26,422 nt of DNA from a virus. Position 1 is the stretch's first letter, and every line of letters begins with the position of its first letter. The notes beneath the pieces were generated by a model. The model searched no databases, was not told the origin of the DNA, and worked only from the letters and a program-made list of their open reading frames with translations. The stretch covers positions 1 to 26,422 of the IMG/VR virus record IMGVR_UViG_3300025132_000245, one strand, 5' to 3'. This document shows, piece after piece, positions 22,998-26,422 of this stretch. A program made the translations under genes and the position numbers.

Positions 22998-24008
22998 TTA
23001 TCCTTCTTCTCCTGCTTCGAAATCAATAGGTTCATCAGATAGGTCTTCACCTCCTTCAGCACCACCAATATCTCCACCGGCGTCGTCACCTCCTAGATCT
23101 TCTCCGCCTCCTGCAGCATCTCCACCAGGAAAGTCTCCTCCCCCGCCTCCGCCACCGGAATCAAATTCAGGAGTTTCTGCATCTTCTTCTCCTGCGCCAG
23201 ACATAGGTGCTTCTTTATAAAGAATATTAAGTTTATCTAAAGCCTGTTGATAATCGCTTATTTTGTTTATTATGTACCTTTTACCCATTATTTGAGCTTC
23301 AAAAGTACTTCCTGTCCATTTTAAAATATAATCTTGTCCATTTTTGAGATTTACTCTAAAAGATGTAGGTCTTGGAGAGATCCAATCTACACTTTCTACA
23401 AACTCTTTAAAGTCTTCAGTTTGTAGTTTTATTATAGCAGATTTTAAAGTAGGAAATTTCGATAAAATTTGATCAGTAGCATCTTCCAATACAGGTCCAA
23501 CATCTGATGCTGGTTCTTCTGGTGTTGGTTCTTCCTCTTCTATTAATTCATCTAATAGTGATTCCTTCATTAGATCTTTAAATCTTTTAGAAGGTAACAT
23601 ATCTTCAGGCTCTATGTAAGTTCTAGAACCTTTTGGATCTACATGAGGTCTTCCATAATCATCTTTATCGTCTGCTTCTTCTAAACCAGGAAAGTTACTC
23701 ATGTTTTGTAAAAACTTGATTTTTTCTTCTTCATTTCCTGGTATATCGTCTTTAAAGTGTTTGATCATACCAGGGTCGTAATCTTTTTTAGGAAAGTACA
23801 TAATAACATTTCCGTTACCATCATCGTCTACTATATCGGTAATTCTTGCATCAAAAAAAGTTTCTATAGTTTGAGCAAATGAATTTACTAGTGCTTTATT
23901 TCTTCTTGGAGCTTTAATATAGTAAAGATGATCTGGTGCTTCATTAAGCTCAAATAGGACATCTTGATATGCTTCAAGAATAATATTTTTTAGATGTGAT
24001 TTTTTCAT
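22998..24008 (-). CDS. Acidic head-region hypothetical protein with processing-like N-terminus (336 aa)
   Basis: The first 24 residues form an amphipathic helix (MKKSHLKNIILEAYQDVLFE) ending LNE-A, which resembles both the start of the 77-aa protein and gp21-type cleavage sites. Residues ~25-110 look like a small alpha/beta domain (NSFAQTIETFFDARITDIVDD). Residues ~150-185 are acidic and disordered. Residues ~185-265 form a second alpha/beta domain (KFPTLKSAIIKL, YILKWTGSTFEAQIMGKRYI). The last ~65 residues are Gly/Asp/Glu-only low complexity, including a seven-Gly run, ending FEAGEEG. It abuts both neighbours, so it belongs to the unit starting at 25211. I do not recognise the family. A structural or scaffold-like head role fits its acidity and the processing motif. 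Confidence 0.6.
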   Translation of the reverse strand: MKKSHLKNIILEAYQDVLFELNEAPDHLYYIKAPRRNKALVNSFAQTIETFFDARITDIVDDDGNGNVIMYFPKKDYDPGMIKHFKDDIPGNEEEKIKFLQNMSNFPGLEEADDKDDYGRPHVDPKGSRTYIEPEDMLPSKRFKDLMKESLLDELIEEEEPTPEEPASDVGPVLEDATDQILSKFPTLKSAIIKLQTEDFKEFVESVDWISPRPTSFRVNLKNGQDYILKWTGSTFEAQIMGKRYIINKISDYQQALDKLNILYKEAPMSGAGEEDAETPEFDSGGGGGGGDFPGGDAAGGGEDLGGDDAGGDIGGAEGGEDLSDEPIDFEAGEEG

Positions 24009-25211
24009 CTAGTCTTTACTTTTTTTCTTATATCCTTTATGCCAATGTTCGTTTGATGTTTTAATATCTAGCTCATTGACTGGAATATTTTTTACTGTTT
24101 TTCCGCTTTCAAATAAAACGTCATAATGAGTAACTACGTATTTACTTCCTTCCTTTACTAATGTATGTTTTTCAGGAATACAATCTCCTTTACCGTATTT
24201 TTCGTGAACTACTTTAGCAGCACAGTCATGAGCAAAACCAGGTCCTGCTTCATCTACATCTGCAACTTCTTGATCTGCTCCTGTCTTTTTAATTTTACTA
24301 TGCATTTTAGCTTCGTAATCTTTCTTTTCTTGATTTAATTTTTTAACCTTAGAAATAAATCCTTTTCTTTTAGGATCATCTTGGGGTAATTTATTCATTG
24401 AAGGAGCTAACTTTTTGACTTTATCTATATCAGCTTGAATATCAGATAAGTCTCTTGCTTCGTTAGCTTTAGGATTAGGCTTTACTATTTTTGTATAAGC
24501 CATAGTCATTGGACTTTCTGATACTTCTTCTTCTAAGGCAAGTTGATCTAATGCTGGTTGCTTTTCTTCAAACTCTAAATAATGCTGTGCTTTAGAAATA
24601 TACTCTCTAGCTAAAATTACTTTAGATTGCCACCAGTTAGGAAAGTCTACCTCACCGTCCATTTGATCATACTTATTCAATTGCTTATATAATTTAGCTG
24701 CATAAGTAGCAATGTCATACGCATATTGCTTTAACATATCTGGTTCATCGTCTGTATGTCCTACGTCCATATCATCCTCTCCACCATCTGGTTGAGGTGC
24801 TGGTTCTGCATCCATAGGTACCTCTTCTTCATTTTGAGTAGCTAAATCTTTTTCAGTTTGTATCATAGCCTGAATTTTTTTAATTTTATCCTGATCCGCA
24901 GGTGAAAGCCTACCCATTCTTTTTCTTTCCATATCCTCTTCGTCTCCTGGTTTCATCTCTGAAGTAAGTTTTACATTAACTCCGTCATCTGCTAAATCTT
25001 TAGCTTTTTTCTCATCATCGGTAGATACCATACCTTTATCGGCTTCCGCAAGTAGTTTAAGCTTGGCCTGTAATGATTCTTTTAATTCTTGTAGTTGGTT
25101 AATAGTATTGGGAACATTTATAGACTTATTGTTAGTAAAGGTATCGCTTTTTAAAGTTTGTAAAGCAGTCTGTACCTTATTAAGTCTATCTTGGACTTCT
25201 TGGTAGGTCAT
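24009..25211 (-). CDS. Acidic helical hypothetical protein in head operon (400 aa)
   Basis: The protein opens with a Gln-rich helix (MTYQEVQDRLNKVQTALQTL) and a coiled-coil-like region to about residue 60, with LLAE-A at residues 53-57, a possible gp21-type site. Residues ~75-165 are acidic and probably disordered. Residues ~165-225 (YAYDIATYAAKLYKQL to HYLEFEEKQPALDQL) are helical. Residues ~265-310 are Lys-rich. The C-terminal ~80 residues form a compact domain with AHDCAAKVVHEKYGKGDCIPEKH (two Cys) and a beta-rich HYDVLFESGKTVKNIPVNEL ending in NEHWHKGYKKKSKD. It leads the unit that ends with terminase and has a TATTTATA box 23-30 nt upstream. The family is unknown to me. Virion association is inferred from neighbours and composition. 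Confidence 0.6.
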   Translation of the reverse strand: MTYQEVQDRLNKVQTALQTLKSDTFTNNKSINVPNTINQLQELKESLQAKLKLLAEADKGMVSTDDEKKAKDLADDGVNVKLTSEMKPGDEEDMERKRMGRLSPADQDKIKKIQAMIQTEKDLATQNEEEVPMDAEPAPQPDGGEDDMDVGHTDDEPDMLKQYAYDIATYAAKLYKQLNKYDQMDGEVDFPNWWQSKVILAREYISKAQHYLEFEEKQPALDQLALEEEVSESPMTMAYTKIVKPNPKANEARDLSDIQADIDKVKKLAPSMNKLPQDDPKRKGFISKVKKLNQEKKDYEAKMHSKIKKTGADQEVADVDEAGPGFAHDCAAKVVHEKYGKGDCIPEKHTLVKEGSKYVVTHYDVLFESGKTVKNIPVNELDIKTSNEHWHKGYKKKSKD

Positions 25212-25233
25212 AGTTTAAAGGTTTATATACGTA

Positions 25234-25241
25234 TATAAATA
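25234..25241 (-). promoter_or_regulatory. TATTTATA box ahead of the terminase-containing unit
   Basis: The coding strand reads TTTATTTATATACGTATATAAACC, 23-30 nt upstream of the ATG at 25211, in a 36-nt gap. A short palindrome, TATATACGTATATA, overlaps it on the downstream side. Confidence 0.5.
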
Positions 25242-25247
25242 AATAGA

Positions 25248-25877
25248 CTAATCGTCCCAAATAACGTTTTTAAACTTCTCAGGGGTTAACCCGAAAAAAT
25301 CAGTCTTCCATTTACTTTGTTCAAAAAAATCTAAATTATACCATTGATCTTTAAGTTCAATGAGCTCTAAGGCTACTTTATCCCAGTCTAATTTAAGAAC
25401 TAATTTTTCGATTTCTAACTTTTTTTCAATAACAGCATCATATTCAAATGCGTCCCATTCATAATGAAATACTTCAAATACATGATCTTTTGAAACATAA
25501 TCGATAGAAATATCTATTCCCCATTTAGGCTTCATTTTAATTAACTTATAAAGCATTGGATTACTACTTTCAGCTACAGCATGTAACTGTTCTAAAGCTT
25601 GATCACTAAATCCTTTTCTTTCAAATAAGTCTGAATGGTTTATATGAGCTCCATTTCTTTTGTCCCATATAAACCAATCTTGTCTCAAACAATCTTCATG
25701 TCTTCTTTCGATTTGTTTGTATCCATTTCTAACTAAAAATGCTTGTTCAGCTTTAGTTAAATGGTAACCATTTTGATCGAATAGATCTACACAGTTAGGA
25801 TCTTTAAGTATATTAACATCTTCTGTAGCATCTAAAAAATTAGGTTCTTTTTTTAAAAATGTATTTGCTACTTTCAT
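25248..25877 (-). CDS. Unrecognised soluble protein (209 aa)
   Basis: The gene overlaps the preceding one by 4 nt (ATGA), so the pair is coupled. The protein is rich in aromatic and acidic residues: Trp and Phe/Tyr are frequent (HEDCLRQDWFIWDKRNG, VFEVFHYEWDAFEYDAV, DQWYNLDFFEQSKW). It is probably helical in its C-terminal half, with no signal peptide or membrane segment. Two histidine-containing stretches (RRHEDC and GAHINHSD) could be structural or metal-binding, but no known catalytic motif emerges. It ends just before the first TATTTATA box of the head region, so it probably belongs to a different, upstream unit. Its function is unknown, and a regulatory or nucleic-acid role cannot be told apart from a structural one. 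Confidence 0.65.
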   Translation of the reverse strand: MKVANTFLKKEPNFLDATEDVNILKDPNCVDLFDQNGYHLTKAEQAFLVRNGYKQIERRHEDCLRQDWFIWDKRNGAHINHSDLFERKGFSDQALEQLHAVAESSNPMLYKLIKMKPKWGIDISIDYVSKDHVFEVFHYEWDAFEYDAVIEKKLEIEKLVLKLDWDKVALELIELKDQWYNLDFFEQSKWKTDFFGLTPEKFKNVIWDD

Positions 25878-26422
25878 ATTGCTTTTTTACCTAGATGAGT
25901 TATTTTTATCTTATTATTATAATTATATTCTTTTCCAGTAAGTGAAAGTAAAATAGATCTTATAATATTTCTTTTTGTTACTTTTTTAATTTCAATTTTT
26001 ATTCTCTTTTTATCGGGATTAAAAGTATTGCATTTAAAATAGTGATTTAAATTAACATCATCACTAACAATATCGTAATTTTTTACCACATTATAAACAG
26101 ATTCATAACTTTTTTCAAAAAATTTTCTCATAAATGTTTGTTCAGCATCTACATGTACGTGAGGTATAAAAGTTCCATAGTTGGGTGAAATATAAATTTG
26201 AACTTTATAGTTTTTATAGTAAGCTTCTAATTCTCTATAAGAATGAAAAATTTGTTTGAAATCTATTTTTTTACCATTAGTATTAAACGTAATACATTCA
26301 AGTATTTTATTTTTATCAAATAAATCTATTACAACTTGTCTTCCTAATCCTGGATGTATATCCCATTTTTCAAAATAAGGATTCCAATGTACAGTTAAAG
26401 GTATATTAAAACTATTTTTATT
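25874..26422 (-). CDS. Unrecognised protein, N-terminus beyond window edge
   Basis: The frame is open from the stop at 25874 through position 26422, giving 183 codons with no start required inside the window. An internal ATG at 26131 could be taken as a start, but the upstream 97 codons look like real protein, for example TVHWNPYFEKWDIHPGLGRQ and QIYISPNYGTFIPHVHVDAEQTF, and I read this as a partial gene. The visible part has a HPGxGRQ motif, an FIPHVHVDAE segment with two His, and a basic C-terminus (KKRIKIEIKKVTKRNIIRSI). The stop overlaps the next start by 4 nt. Function is unknown; the His-x-His and HPG motifs might hint at metal or nucleotide binding, but this is speculative. Confidence 0.65.
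   Translation of the reverse strand, partial: NKNSFNIPLTVHWNPYFEKWDIHPGLGRQVVIDLFDKNKILECITFNTNGKKIDFKQIFHSYRELEAYYKNYKVQIYISPNYGTFIPHVHVDAEQTFMRKFFEKSYESVYNVVKNYDIVSDDVNLNHYFKCNTFNPDKKRIKIEIKKVTKRNIIRSILLSLTGKEYNYNNKIKITHLGKKAI

Noticed and set aside
22635-23042. Two plus-strand frames antisense to the putative nuclease-fold gene
   Set aside because: No supporting context, and the minus-strand gene explains the region.
22997-23089. Upstream start for the 473-aa gene
   Set aside because: The extra 31 residues come from reading the Gly/Asp/Glu low-complexity 3' end of the neighbour in another frame. The ATG at 22996 abuts the preceding stop neatly.
1890-25241. TATAAATA on the plus strand as T4-type late promoters for antisense transcription
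   Set aside because: Nine copies placed exactly at gene starts of minus-strand genes are better explained as a coding-strand TATTTATA signal. No plus-strand genes follow them. It remains possible in principle.
1-26422. tRNA genes, integrase, insertion sequences or attachment sites
   Set aside because: No cloverleaf-like segment, transposase or recombinase motif, or terminal inverted repeat was recognised by eye.

Overview
The window is 26.4 kb of AT-rich DNA. It looks like the head, neck and tail-fibre module of a T4-like contractile-tailed phage (myovirus), probably marine and uncultured. All genes I accept lie on the minus strand, so the functional order runs from high to low coordinates. 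The anchors are a T4 gp17-type large terminase (19998-21572), a gp20 portal (18076-19971), a gp21-type prohead protease (14952-15530) and a gp23 major capsid protein (11488-13077). Most start codons have no Shine-Dalgarno sequence and sit behind A/T-rich leaders. Together with the AT-richness this suggests a Bacteroidota (flavobacterial) host, but that is inference.

Region by region on the minus strand: 25248-26422 holds two unrecognised genes, the first cut by the window edge. 21575-25211 holds three poorly known genes; two are acidic and likely head-associated, and one has a possible PD-(D/E)xK-like nuclease core next to the terminase. 18076-21572 holds terminase and portal, directly adjacent, without the sheath and tube genes (18, 19) that separate them in T4. 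14952-18047 holds an unknown protein, a 77-aa protein resembling the capsid maturation region, a core-like protein with an EF-hand loop, and the protease. 14475-14903 encodes a candidate internal protein closed by a strong terminator. 11488-14318 holds the acidic scaffold and the capsid protein, also closed by a strong terminator. 8605-11413 holds four neck/connector candidates. 1-8555 is a fibre locus: a 1394-aa adhesin with cadherin/Ig-like repeats, three smaller fibre-like proteins, a 73-aa protein, and a repeat-rich fibre gene running off the left edge.

The genes appear to fall into about nine transcription units. A TATTTATA box on the coding strand occurs in nine of the ten intergenic gaps of at least 26 nt, always in the same orientation, and I noticed only two copies inside genes. 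It is the reverse complement of the T4 late-promoter core TATAAATA, which makes it an odd and testable candidate promoter. Two of the boxes directly follow Rho-independent terminators, so the scaffold-capsid operon is cleanly insulated.

The most interesting protein-level signal is a set of (L/I/V)xE-A/G sites, the gp21-type cleavage consensus, in many head-region proteins. It includes an ungapped 23-residue match (11 identities) between the capsid protein at its predicted cleavage site and the 77-aa protein. This suggests a family of processed head proteins with shared propeptides. No tRNA, CRISPR array, insertion sequence, integrase or reverse transcriptase was seen, and no stretch over 300 bases lacks a gene.
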